DNA from: Polytrichum commune
Taxonomy: Eukaryota; Streptophyta; Polytrichopsida; Polytrichales; Polytrichaceae
Direction: 5' to 3'
Length of the DNA: 64,000 nucleotides
NCBI GenBank assembly: GCA_950295325.1
Contig: OX485803.1
Location: 35,417,554-35,481,553, forward strand
Part shown: in pieces, positions 45,601-57,719 of the stretch
Layout of the letters: every line of letters starts with the position of its first letter
Numbering within the stretch: position 1 is the stretch's first letter
Notes under the pieces: model-generated
Told to the model about the DNA's origin: nothing
What the model saw: the letters and a program-made list of their open reading frames with translations, nothing else
Database searches by the model: none
Program-made: the position numbers and the translations under genes

Positions 45601-46011
45601 GTGAGGGTCAAAATGGTCACATTGTGGTCAAAGAACGTGTGGGTAATAAAGTGTATGTGTGTTCCTTGGCAGTCATCCATGTAGGCAAATGCAATACCAT
45701 GACTTTTGTGACGCCGGGGCATGACATTTAATTTACTTGGGCACAGGCGTAAGCTGACATGGAATTGTCTAAATTTATGACCCCCCCTTCACCCTCTCTC
45801 CCACCCATTGATCAACGAGACTGGACATTCGAGAGCAAAAGATGTTGTCGGTGTGTGTCGGGGGGCCTGCCCCTTTGCCTGACACCATCATGCGCCCACC
45901 CGCATCCATATGGCAACTACTATACTCGTGCATATACACTATGGTCGCACACATACTAGGGTCTTGAGGGTTAGTTTCCGTGTCGTCTTCCGAGCCTTTT
46001 GGATCCTATTA

Positions 46012-46675
46012 CAGTCCACCCTCTATAAATGTTACATCTATAAATGTTAACCCTTTCTAAATGTTAACTTTTTTCTACTCCCCACATATTGCACATTATA
46101 AATGTTAAACGTGTTAATTGTTAACAAAATGGTACTCCCTTCTTTGTAAATTTGACTCTATAAATGTTAACGAATGAAATACAACCATAATATGGATGAT
46201 AATATGGGATGTTTTAGGCTCTATTGGTGGGACTTCTAATGTCTTAGATGATGATTGTGAGGGAGAGGAGTGTGAGGTGGAACCCATTCCATCTTATAGT
46301 GACTTGCAATCTAGTTTTGGTACCATTAGAAGGTACATGGAATCACGTTCATGTGATGTGTCCAAGTATGTGGGTTTGTTGGTGCAGATTGAGAAATATT
46401 TGCAAGTTGTGCATGCACATGAATCTCACCAAAGAACCATTGATTCATACTTCACCCGTGATTTGTAAACTTGATGTTGAATGAAGTTTTGATTGGGTTT
46501 GCAATTTTATGAATGGCATTCTCTCACAAGGACTCTTCACAATTGCTTATATTTATAAATGTTAAGATTTGTATATTGCTCAAAAAAGTCATTTTATAAT
46601 TGTTAATTATTAACACCTCTATAAATGTTAACTTTTATCCACTCCTGAGGGTTAACATTTATAAAGGGTAGACTG
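46012..46675. mobile_element. Pogo/Tigger-like element, 664 bp, TSD TA
   Basis: The TIRs are CAGTCCACCCTCTATAAATG (left) and CAGTCTACCCTTTATAAATG (right, read inward), flanked by TA at 46010-46011 and 46676-46677. The motif TATAAATGTTAA recurs about eight times near both ends, like transposase-binding subterminal repeats. Deleting it restores the 250-bp repeat unit. Internally deleted, with only the C-terminal transposase tail left. Confidence 0.75.
46196..46468 (+). pseudogene. Residual C-terminal tail of pogo-like transposase
   Basis: A 90-codon frame with an acidic stretch (DDDCEGEECEVEPIPSYSDL) followed by SSFGTIRRYMESRSC and a final HQRTIDSYFTRDL. An acidic segment plus an -R-TIDSFF-like end is typical of the C terminus of plant pogo/jerky transposases. 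The DNA-binding and DDD catalytic parts are absent, so it is not active. Based on resemblance only. Confidence 0.4.
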
Positions 46676-46813
46676 TAGATATGTAGATTCCACCTGGTGG
46701 AATCTACATTCGACTAGGATCTGGTGGGCAATTGTGGCTTACATGGAAGCTGACCCTAAGTGGCTTGTTTTCTTGATTGGACCTCCATGTTAGATTGATA
46801 TGTGGTTATGCAT

Positions 46814-47016
46814 CTCGGGGGGGGGGGGGGGGGAGTAGTCATTGGTTGGAGTAGCAATATACGTGCGAACAAATCATTAACCCAAAGTAGAAATTTACAT
46901 AATGATAGCATGTGAAAAAAGAAGAGAATTGAAAGTAATACCCCTCTATAAAATAGTGGTTGTTCGCACCTATATCCTTAACTTTTTAACACACTGCCCC
47001 CCCCCCCCCCCCCGAG
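46814..47016. mobile_element. 203-bp MITE with G17/C17 terminal repeats, TSD TTATGCAT
   Basis: It starts CTC+G17+AG and ends TG+C17+GAG, so the inverted repeat is CTC followed by seventeen G. The 8-bp duplication TTATGCAT (46806-46813, 47017-47024) and clean restoration of the array unit prove an insertion. An 8-bp target suggests hAT. No coding capacity. Confidence 0.8.
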
Positions 47017-48008
47017 TTATGCATCCTTCCGCATCCATACGGCAACTACAATACTCGTGCTTATATACTATGGTTGCACACATACTAGGGGTCGTGAGGG
47101 TTAGTTTCCGTGTCGTCTTTCGAGCCTTTTAGATGCTAATGGGTATGTAGATTCCACCTGGTGGAATCTACATTTCGACTAGAATTCGGTGGGCAATTGT
47201 GGCCTACATGGAAGCTGACCCTAAGTGGCTTGTTTTCTTAATTGGACCTCTATGTTGGATTGATATGTGGTTATGCGTCCTCCCACATCCATACGGCAAC
47301 TACTATACTCGTGCTTATATACTATGGTCGCACACATACTAGGGTCTTGAGGGTTAGTTTCCGTGTCGTTTTTCGAGCCTTTTAGATCCTAATGGATATG
47401 TAGATTCCATCTGGTGGAATCTACATTCGACTAGAATCCGGTGGGCAATCGTGGCCTACAAGGAAGCTGACCCTAAGTGGCTTGTTTTCTTAATTGGACC
47501 TCTATGTTGGATTGATATGTGGTTATGCGTCCTCCTACATCCATATGGCAATTACTGAACTCGTGCATATATACTATGGTCGCACACATACTAGGGTCTT
47601 GAGGGTTAGTTTATGTGTCGTCTTTCGAGCCTTTTAGACCCTCATGGATATGTAGATTCCACCTAGTGGAATCTACATTTCAACTAGAATCCGGTGGGCA
47701 ATCGTGGCCTACATGGAAGTTGACTGTAATTGGCTTATTTTCTTAATTGGATCTCTATGTTGGATTGATATGTGGTTATGTGTCCTCCCGCATCCATACA
47801 ACTACTATACTCGTGCATATATAATATGGTCGCACACATATTAGGGTCTTGAGCGTTAGTTTCGTGGCGTCTTGTGAGCCCATCGAATCCTAATGGATGT
47901 GTAGATTCCTAATGAATCTACATTGTGACTAAAATTTGGTGGGCAGTACTAGCCTACATGGAAGTTGACCGTAATTGGCTCATTTTCTTAAACAGACCTC
48001 TACGTTCG

Positions 48009-49890
48009 TGTGAGGTCAAATCCACCACCCTTAGGCGTCCTAGTCCGGGTGATGGCTTTGAGAATCACATGTATTGTTTGTGTCTTGAAAATGCTCCCTT
48101 CACCTCCCAAGGCGTTCATGTCATTTTGAATCACTTTGTTTATAAATGGTAGCCTCTTGGCTTGTGGCCGAATTGGCCTTTTCAAGGGTCCAACCGGCGG
48201 CCTTGACAACACAAGCTCTCAAGGATATTCCCCTTTGGCCTTTGATTATCCTATCCTTCACTTTACCATTGCTAGAGTCTTCCAATTTCTCCATTGTTAT
48301 ATAAGTGATTGGTTTTTACCACAAAGGATGTAAGTGTTGAAAAACACTCCCTCCATGGTTAACCTCAAATACATTCGCCTTAGAGGCCACACATAACTCT
48401 AACTAGCCTATTGAGTCTAATCCTTTGTCTACCGCTAATGTAGCCCAATGTGGTCTTATTGTTCTACGTGCTAGCCACCACTAAGTGGGATTAGCCTCGC
48501 TAATCACCTAGACTACCTAAATATGATTAGTCAACCAGCCGAACAGTAGCCAACTCCCTTCTGTACTAGCGGCTTAGCCGAATAGTAGCTAGCTCCCTTC
48601 TGGGCAGAAGCTTGGCCGAACAGTAGCCAGCTCCCTTCTGGGCAGAGGCTTGGCCGAACAGTAGTTAGCTCCCTTCTGGGCCGAGGCTTGGCCGAACAGT
48701 AGCCAGCTCCCTTCTGGACAGAGGCTTGGCCGAACAGTAGTTAGCTCCCTTCTGGGCAAAAGCTTGGCCGAACAGTAGCCAACTCTCTTATGGGTAGAGG
48801 CTTGGCCGAACAGTAGCCAGCTCCCTTTTGGGCCGAGGCTTGGCCGAACAGTAGCCAGCTCCCTTCTGGGCAGAGGCTTGGCCGAACAGTAGTTAGCTCC
48901 TTTTTGGGCCGAGGCTTGGCCGAACAGTAGCCAGCTCCCTTCTGGGCAGAGGCTTGGCCGAACAGTAGCCAGCTCCCTTCTGGGCAGAGGCTTGGCCGAA
49001 CAGTAGCCAACTCCCTTCTGGGCAGAGGCTTGGCCGAACAGTAGCCAACTCCCTTCTGGGCAGAGGCTTGGCCGAACAGTAGCTAACTCTCTTATGGGCA
49101 GAGGCTTGGCCGAACAGTAGCCAGCTCCCTTCTGGGCAGAGGCTTGGCCGAACTTGGCCGAACAGTAGCCAACTCTCTTCTGGGCAGAGGCTTGGTGATG
49201 TATCTTCCCGTGTTGGTTGCTGCTGCCTTATACCACCCCCTTTATAACCACTAATCGGACATTCACCATGTCGTTTCTTTTCTTATTGAACTAATGAACT
49301 AACCTAACACACATATCATCACTAGCTTTTAAGAGCTACTCAACTAATTTCACTAATGATCAACTAACATAATTCCCTAACCTCACTAAGGTCTAACTAG
49401 TCCACACACGTGGCCTCCTAGCTCTAAGAGCTCGCTCCCTTTGGAAGACTTGAGAGAGAGAGGTAAAATGAGAGAAAAACACCTTAAGTAGCAAAGAGGG
49501 AGAGAGGGAGAGAGAGGGAGAGAGGTGAGGATAGGGTGAGAGGATTAGCACCTCCAATCACAATCCTTTAACCCTCTCCTCCAAAGTAGGGACTAATCTC
49601 CATCCACAAAACCTTCTCATTCCTAAACCAACAAGGTGGATCCAAAAGTGGGTATTTAACCCGCGGAGCTCACCTTGCCTCACCTTACCCCCCTACTCAC
49701 ATAATCAAGGCATTCTCTTATTGAAGTCAAACCTTGGAATAATCACACAACACCACCTAATGCCTAAACTTAATTCCACACCACACTTCACTCTTTTTAT
49801 GTTTTGTGAATAATCATAACACATCAAAGTCAAACTAAAATTGGTTTCGAAGAGTTAATCACCACATGTGGGCACCATTTTGGGCTCACA
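48009..49890. mobile_element. Solo LTR (or LARD-like element), 1882 bp, TSD GTTCG
   Basis: It begins TGTGAG and ends CTCACA, with a 5-bp duplication GTTCG on both sides (48004-48008, 49891-49895). Removing it rejoins a 250-bp array unit. No gag or pol domain is evident, so a large solo LTR is the simplest reading. It contains the 38-bp minisatellite (48534-49191), a TTTATAACC at about 49233 and purine-rich (GAGAGG)n at 49495-49530. Orientation not settled. Confidence 0.75.
48534..49191. repeat. Minisatellite: 17 copies of a 38-bp unit
   Basis: The unit starts GCTTGGCCGAACAGTAG and ends CTCCCTTCTGGGCAGAG. Starts fall at exactly 48572 + 38n up to 49142. The first unit is diverged, and the last carries a 12-bp internal duplication (GCTTGGCCGAAC + TTGGCCGAAC). 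Variants CCAGCTC, TTAGCTC and CCAACTC alternate, so higher-order copying has occurred. 38 is not a multiple of 3, so frames through it are artefacts. Confidence 0.95.
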
Positions 49891-50033
49891 GTTCGATTGG
49901 TATGTGGTTGTGCATCCTCCCGCATCCATACGGCAACTACTATACTCGTGCATAATATGGTCACACACACATTAAGATCTTGAGGGTTAGTTTCGTGTCG
50001 TCTTGCAAGCCCATTGAATCCTATCCTAATGTG

Positions 50034-51175
50034 TCATCGTGGATTTGCTCAAACATGTAAAACAAGCTCTGTTGTGTAAATCTAATCGGTGAAAGTTGGA
50101 GAACATGAAACACAAACCCACACACCTTACACAGTCATGGATGCATATTTCAATTACATGTGGAACTCAAGTAGGTCATGTAGGTGGTCGCTCTAGCTGT
50201 GATCACATGAGTATCTCACAACCTCAAAAAACAGTCACTAGGGTTGTGGGTTGCTGCACAATGTTCTTCAGCTCAGTGATAGAGCTTGGTTTCTATTAAA
50301 CCCCCCATTCTTGTTAACTTGGCTTCCATGTGACAATGTCAGGGTGTAGGATTACACTGGTGTACCATCCTCACCGTCTTTGCATGAGGGGAGGAGGGGG
50401 GATGATCAAGATCCTCTGCAAGGTCTAATGTTAAGTTAGTGGACACTTATTAGATGGCCTTATTAGATTCCTTAAGTCAGCGAGCATTATAAAAAGGCTC
50501 AGGTAAACCTTGGGCCTAGAGGGATTGGTAACGGCCACTAACACTGAAAACATATAGCTACTGAGTCTACCGGTCATTATTTTCGGATCCAGTCCAAAAT
50601 GGTCGAGGTATTCTACGTTGTGGATGCTGGAATTCTGGGGGGCTAAGTGCCGGCCTTGCAGAACCCACCCCCCTACCTGAAAATGATCATGGTTTTGGAC
50701 GTTGCATTAGAAAAAAATTTATCCATTTCATCATCCGTTGTGACTCATGGCGAGAATATGCATAAATACATCATTGGTTGTCAATCGGAAGGTCTTTGGT
50801 TGTGGTTTGTGGACAATGAGATGGTTGCAATCCTGTTGCAATAGACAAGTTTTCTTCTAGTGGTCAGAGACAAGAAGAAATGGCATGAGCACAAATTTTG
50901 TCGTGTAGAAGGCATGCGCACTGCAAAAAACAACACACACACACACATGTGTGTCTTGCAGAAGGTCACCTCGCACACATGTACCCCGCGACCTGAAGGA
51001 AGGAAAGAACTTGTTGGCTTTGTGAGTTGCCGTATACGAGGTTGATTGTTGGTTCGTTGTGGGTTGTAGAAGAAGTAGAAGAAGAAGCTACATCAACACA
51101 AACATACATACATCAGTAAAGTATGTGATGCAAAAAAGGCCAACGTACTTGAACACCCACAGTCTAAAGATGGCG
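50034..51175. other. Spacer
   Basis: No gene recognised. (AC)n/(GT)n foldback ACACACACACACATGTGTGT at about 50934-50953. Confidence 0.4.
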
Positions 51176-51179
51176 TCGC

Positions 51180-51720
51180 GGCTACAAATTGCCGCTGGTT
51201 GGTGGTTCCCGAGGGCTACATAAGAAGCAGTGTCCGGGGAGAATTTTGAGCACAATCGGTCAAAATCCAGGTGTTCGCAAGTCCAACCGATTACAAGTTG
51301 TGATCCTTTGGTTTGTCTTTACTAGTTCGAGGTGTACTCCGTAGATTGCTCTAGAATGATGGGTAATTTTCCTGAAGCATTCGACCGGTTAATTATTTCT
51401 GAAATTCAACCAGTTCATCTGTCTAGATTCCTCTAGAATGATGGGTAATTTTCCTGAAGCTTGAACTTCGACCGGTTAATCATTTCTCAGATTCAACCGG
51501 TTCATCTGTCTAGATTCCTCTAAAGTGATGGGTAATTTTCTTGAAGCTTGAACTTCGACCGGTTAATCATTTCTCAGATTCAACCGGTTCATCTGTCTAG
51601 ATTCCTCTAAAATGATGGGTAATTTTCCTGAAGCTTGAACTTCGACCAGTTATTTCTCAAATTCAACCGGTTCATCTGTAACTACCCGTCGGTTCTGCTC
51701 GTTCCTTGATAAGAAGACAT
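51180..51720 (+). repeat. AACCGGTT-family repeat with four 87-bp tandem units
   Basis: Units of 87 bp begin near 51343, 51423, 51510 and 51597, each TAGATTCCTCTARARTGATG, then GGTAATTTTCCTGAAGC, CGACCGGTTAAT and CAACCGGTTCATCTGTC. Single diverged copies occur at 17.6 and (inverted) 45.4 kb. The paired ACCGGTT boxes are palindromic. Confidence 0.75.
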
Positions 51721-54640
51721 GAGGAAGCAGTTTGGATTCAGTGGCCGCTGCTGCTGCAATTTCATGTACAAATCACATGTTGTTTTCGCCCTTGGTGCTT
51801 TGCAATGCAATGACCGGCTTCTAACAATCTAGGCAACGTGAATCTGGGGTTTGCTTCCTGTCTGACACGAGCTTGCATCTGCCATCCATATTGCAACTAC
51901 TTACTCTGCGCGCATGCGTATCCGCATACAAGAAAATCCACGAACATGAGGCCCCTTCTGCACTAAAGTTCGAAAAGCTCAAACTTGCAAAACCTCAAGG
52001 GTTTGATACCTGGAATAGACAAGAAGCTTTTCATCCAAGGGTCAAACTTCGCAAAGCCTGAATAATCCTCTAGCTCTCAAGAGTGGCCATGCTGGGACTC
52101 AGATATTGTAGGGGTAACTGAAAGTAAAGAAGGGTATGCGGCTTTGCCACCAGAGGCTCTGTCCTAAAATGATAATTTTAAAGTAATTTATTTATTAAGT
52201 GTCATATGATATTCATGTCACTATGGTGACTTTTCGGATACCACGTCTTATGAATAAGTGAGCAAATATTGTCATGGATGATGGATGAGTTCATCCATTG
52301 GCCAAAACCCTACCTTTTCTTGTCAGCAACTTCTGGTGAAATATTGTCATGGATGATTAAAATTTGGATTAAAAAATGTTGGGTAAGTGATAGTAATTGC
52401 AACACTATCAATCTATAATCGCCCCCAAAAATTACAAAGAATGACAAAGAATGTTGGGTTAACACTTAGTGTCGGTGAAACTATACCACGGTTTACAATT
52501 AATTAGTATTGAGCAAGACAATTAGAATTGGTAACACTAGATTGATATTTAGAGTAGCTCTTTTCATATTAAATTGGAAATATCAATGAGCTTTCACTGA
52601 GCTTCACCAATCCTTATTCATTAAGTTCTAACATGCATTTCATGGGCCCTTTTCCAACTCAAAAGCAATCTCTACTATATCTATCCCATGATATGAGACA
52701 AAACCAACAAGGGAAAAGTGATGATAAGATAAAGGTTGCTTGCTAAGCCATTTGACTTGGGGTGACAAATCAAGAGCTTGACCTCTAAACATTCTTAATC
52801 GACCTCCATGAAAAATTTGACCAAAAGGTGGTCAAAATCCTCAAAGACCTTGTCATATATGCTCCACATGAAATCTATCAAATTAACATCTAAGTGTTGT
52901 GAACTTAGTAAAATCTTCAAGCTCTCAAGTTGAAAAGCTCAAGTGTAAAGTGAGATTGAGTGAACAAGAATGTGAAGAGGCTTCCCACCAATATGAAGGT
53001 TCTTTTCTTTGAACTCTTGATCTTTGAGCTTTCAACCTCTCTAGTGGAAAGGGGGCTAGGCATAGTCTACAGAAAGCGAGTGCACATGAGCGCCCCAAAA
53101 CCTCAAAAAGAGCCACTTGGACTATGAGTTTCTATCTCGAAGGTCAATCGGCGGAAGAAGAAGCGGCAATGATGACGACGACGACAACAACAACCTTGTG
53201 TGCAATAGACATTGAAGCTCTAAATTGAGGTAAAATCAACCCATTATAGGTCTTAGTTATGTAGAAACTAACATTAAAGCATATTTGGACAAACTGCATG
53301 TCCAAAAATAATAAGGGATGTGCACTTGTGGGGACAAAAACATCAAACAAGAATAGCAAAAGTAGAAACACAACAACCACAACTTTGAATGTTTGTATTT
53401 CATGTTTGCTAACTTGTGTACGTCATAATGACAGTTGGAATTGTTCAAAATTTATGCATAAATCCAAATAGACTTAAATCTTAATGTAGAAATAATATAA
53501 TAAACACTATAAATATACTATTATATTTCTCAAAGTATTATAAGTATTTATTCACTAAACATCATATTCACAATAATGTTATCCTTAAATATCTCTTAGA
53601 AAGTCTTATTTTAGTAGAGAGTTTTGCCCCACTTTTAATATCTGTGATATCTATGGAGTGTTCAAGTCGTGTTCAAACCCCCCCCCCCCCAATTTTATTG
53701 ACATGAAGGGGACAAGTTTGATTGTGGACAAAAGACCACTTTATAGAAATGAACTCCTTGTCAACCTTTCGAAAGCAATTATCTGGCCAAAGTTGAGCAC
53801 CTCCCTTTCAATACCACTTGAATGTTTCTTAAACATCATAAATTGTCAAAAGTGGGACGAACATCCCTACCAATGCACCACGAGTCATTGCGAGACTTTA
53901 AAGATAAATCTAACACACACTAAAGATGCCATTTAGTGTGACCCACAACCAAGATTGGACCCAAGCTCAACGATTCGTTTCTCAAACTAGGAGGAGTATT
54001 GCCTTCTAAGTGAAGACCACCAAGATTGGACAGGAGATTGGTACCACATCAACGCTACTTCATGTGTTCATATCTTAGACCCAAAACCCCAGAGTAAACT
54101 CACTCCTTGGGTCCAGAATTTTGCTCTCGACCAATCAGATCACTTGGTTTTGGAGTTTCTTTGGTCTTGGACCCTAGTGTGAAACCCGCCCTTCGGCTTT
54201 AAGTACGACTGCCACTAATCCTTGACCTCCTTCGAGTCCCTTATCCATGAAGAAATAAACGCCACTAACTTAGACTAGACTAGTACACCACTTACTTCCT
54301 TACAGCGCCATATCCATTCCGACGCTGTGCACTGGTGCTGCAGCAGGTCCTTTCACACCTTTGCTTTCGCCAGGCCTAAGTTAACTTACAGTCTGATGCG
54401 CTTGCCAGCCGAATAACCAGAAAAACAGTTTTGAGAATCGAGGACTTACAATTAGTAGAAGAGTGGGGCTTCCAGCTGACACACGGACAGAAGAAACGCC
54501 ACTTTCTTTTCTTCCAAATCTACCACTTGGACTTCATATTCCAAAGCGCCTCATCATAAAGAACTTCGAGACATGATACAACTCCATCTGACAACCTTAC
54601 TCATCAAGAAGATGCAGGAGGCGACCACATTCATCGGCAA
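51721..54640. other. Spacer; C13 tract and repeat shared with 39.2 kb
   Basis: No gene recognised. 53678-53690 is a 13-base C tract. 53149-53190 is a run of GAA, GAC and CAA triplets. 54085-54192 (ending AAACCCGCCCT) is the inverted relative of 39150-39250. Confidence 0.4.
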
Positions 54641-54642
54641 GC

Positions 54643-54870
54643 CTAGCTAGGTTCACTGTCACGCATTTCCAACAAATCCATGTTTCGATCAATCCTTGGA
54701 ATTAAAGAAGCCTCCATCATCAAGGCGCTAAGTTCAGGCAGCGTATGCAGCAGGCACATCACAAAACCAGGCTTAATTAAGTCAACAATCAGTGGTGCTT
54801 GTGACACATATCCTGAATATTTTAGTGGCGTTCTTGGCAACGCGAGGTGCGCGTCGAGTAATTGATGTAA
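54643..54870 (-). CDS. Possible terminal exon of an unrecognised gene
   Basis: The minus frame from about 54870 reads LHQLLDAHLALPRTPLKYSG, then VSQAPLIVDLIKPGFVMCLL, HTLPELSALMMEASLIPRID and a final NMDLLEMRDSEPS before TAG at 54645-54643. It begins without ATG shortly after an in-frame stop, so it would have to be spliced in. Helical, leucine-rich and free of repeat hallmarks, it reads more like real protein than its neighbours. No family recognised and no upstream exons found; it could be a captured fragment. Confidence 0.25.
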   Translation of the reverse strand, partial: LHQLLDAHLALPRTPLKYSGYVSQAPLIVDLIKPGFVMCLLHTLPELSALMMEASLIPRIDRNMDLLEMRDSEPS

Positions 54871-57715
54871 GTTAAGACTTGGTGCTTATGATCAATCGGT
54901 CATGGAAGTGACAAGATCTCTCCATCTGTCGAGCATGACTTTGAATGCGAGGCTTTGGCAGATGATCCCAGCAGTACTGAGATTGCGATTTAATTTGGTG
55001 TGATTTAATTTGTGTTGTGGGTTTTATTACACAAGTCAAGGTAGGTAACCATCATTTCTCTTCCATGCATTTATGCAAAATAGGTGCACCTTGACTACAA
55101 GCATATCAGTTCTAGGCACTTTGACCTACATCACTCGAAACTTGTCCTACGTAACTGTAAAATTTGCAAATATAGCACAGTGCTAGATTTGCATTGTTCT
55201 TTCATCAATGTGGGAGGATTGCGTAGGACTCGTATGCTAGTATGCTAGTATGTGAGTAGTGCTCTTACAATAATTTCGATGTGATGTCGTGATTCTTGAG
55301 TCCGTCCAAAGCCATCCGAGTCGAGATGTGGGCCTTATGTGGTCGCTTTTCTGTACCCTCATTTTTACACACATGACCAAGGTCTGTGGGAAAACATGAC
55401 TTGGGATTTCTCATGGTCATTGGTGCGCAAGCTCTCTCTTCTCTTTCTCAATCAAATGGAAAATCTAGTATGCAACTCATTATGGTTCTTATGCGATATT
55501 ACGATCTATAGTTTATCACATGTCATACTTTATCTATAAAAAAAATGTATCGGAGTGACATGAGGTTAAACAATGTTATGAATGATAAATGTTGGATTGT
55601 TTGACTTCAGTTATTACATTATGCTTGCAATTGCAATGGAAACTATTAATGGTAATCATAAATGTGTATCCCACGATCCATCCACCTAGAAGTTTTGTGA
55701 CCCCACTACAAGCATATGAGTTCTAGGCAATTGACATATTTCATTAGAGGTTTGTCCTATGTAACTAGAAAATTTGAATTCTAGTACAATGGTAGATTTG
55801 CATTATTCTTTCATTGACGTGGGACGATTGTGTAGGACTTTTTGCTCATAATGACCTCTTCCTTTGATAATTTGATGGTAAGTTAAGTGGGTAACCGAAA
55901 TAGGTCAATTCTGATACCTTCTATGTTGTCTCGCCCTTTCAAGGATGCACTCTATGAGCATAGCATTCATTGGATTCCTACATTATAGGCTAGGTTGTCT
56001 AGATAAATGGACTTTCCATTCTGAAGCGGTCGTTTGAGACATTTTGTGAATGTCATAAATTGCATTAGGTATCCACTCTAGGGTTACTCATGGGTTGTTC
56101 ACACACAAGCACAATCACAACCACATCGGTTGATAATTGTGGATTACTTTCTTTGGCTTTATTTTTGATGGATGACAACCACATCCACAACTATTTGCTC
56201 CATCAACACATCAATGATGATACAAAGGGTAATTTAGGTAGTTGAGGATGCTTGTGATGGTTGTAAAAAACTTGTGTATCCATTTTGATCGTGGTTACTA
56301 TGTGGCACGGCAAGATAATATCAAGGCCAAAGCATGGGATAGGGCTTGTAGAAGGCAAGTTATCACTCTCAAACAAAACCTCGTACTGATCTCCACTCCA
56401 TGGATTGCAATAATTAGCAAGAAATTAATTGACACAAATCCATTTATCAACCACAACTAAGCCTTGTGTCCAAACAAGAACAAGTATTTTCAACAAGCTT
56501 TCAAGGCACCTTGCATCATGCCTCTTGTTTCCTACATGCATAGCTACACCATCCATTTGATCAAGTTCACATATTCCACCCTATTTATCATTGTCCACAT
56601 TAAGCATCTTGCAACTAGTTTGTGACAACCATACATTCTTCTTCTTCTTCTTTCCCCATTTTCTCTTTCATTGACAACAAGAGCTAACTGGATTGGTCAT
56701 TGATGCTACAATGAATTTCCATATACACAATTTGCCTAAAGAGATCTATAGTGAATTTTTTTAATAACAAAGTTTATATTAAATCATGTTCATACAATCA
56801 TCGTGCCATCTTATATAACCATAGCAACCTTCCTTGATGGTTCCATTGCTAGAAGTTAGTCCTTTCAAGTCAAGATAAGGATCTTCAATTAAAAAGGAAA
56901 GGAAGAAAGCATGTACAAGTTGTTTGGTGAGAAAAACCCAAACATATGCACATTCAAAGGAGATCTTTGCTTTCCTTCCAAAAATAGATGTGTGAAATTC
57001 TCTTCAATAGTTAAAAAATTGACCTCCAAGGACTTGAACCCTATTTCTAAGATCTCAAAATGGAAGACCTTATGTTGGCGGTACTAAAACCCTTAAAAAA
57101 AAGATGTGTACTTACTACGTATATTATTTCTAGGCATCAACTCAATATAAAATCGATTACAATGAGCTTGACCTAAATCGTTTAATTATAACATGTTACA
57201 AAGAGGAAATGGAAACATAGTCATCCATGACAACAATGACTAAATATATTCAGTACGTATTTGGACCAATTTATATATTTATAATATGTATCGATGTAAT
57301 TGGAAGCATGCAATTGATGGATGAGTTAAGTTTAGGTAGAGTTGGTTTTAACATGACCCACTCAACATGTTAGCATTTATGTCGAGCACCTACATCTTGA
57401 GGTCTCTAGATTGGGCTCCGTGAACTTGAGACATCTTTAAATAGGACACCATTTCCACCAATAGCCACCTAAAATAGGACATCTCACAAGGGCCACATAG
57501 TACACATATAGTATGTCAAAGGACTACTCCGAAAGTAGCTACGGTTGGGACATTCTTGTGAAGCTAAACTTAGGGCAACAAACATGGTGACAAGTTGTAC
57601 GTTGAATTAAATTTTTGCGAGGCCATGGCCCATGTGAAATGTAGTAAAACATGTTTTACACTCTTGGATATTCAAATAGCCATTAATGGACCAAGTGACT
57701 ACATCAAGCACATCA
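54871..57715. other. Spacer, no gene recognised
   Basis: 55090-55230 and 55700-55850 are diverged copies of one segment (TTCTAGGCA-TTGAC, GTCCTA-GTAACT, TTGCATT-TTCTTTCAT). Otherwise unremarkable. Confidence 0.4.
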
Positions 57716-57719
57716 ATAA

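Larger units (their letters stand above)
45880..50033 (+). repeat. ~250-bp tandem repeat array interrupted by three transposons
   Basis: About five and a half units. Each starts at the palindrome GTAGATTCCACC-T-GGTGGAATCTAC (46683, 47145, about 47400, 47650; decayed at 47900). Each continues GTGGGCAAT-GTGGCCTACATGG ... CATCC(A)TA(C)GGCAACTACTATACTCG ... GTCGCACACATACTAGGGTC ... GAGGGTTAGTTTC. Interruptions are 46012-46675 (pogo-like), 46814-47016 (poly-G MITE) and 48009-49890 (solo LTR). The last half unit is 49891-50033. Unit changes between copies keep a WAIVAYMEADPKWL-like frame partly readable, which may be chance. Confidence 0.85.

Noticed and set aside
48534-49191. 38-bp direct repeats as a CRISPR array or repeat protein
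   Set aside because: Units are contiguous with no spacers, in a plant LTR. The period is not a multiple of 3, so the 89-codon minus frame is an artefact.
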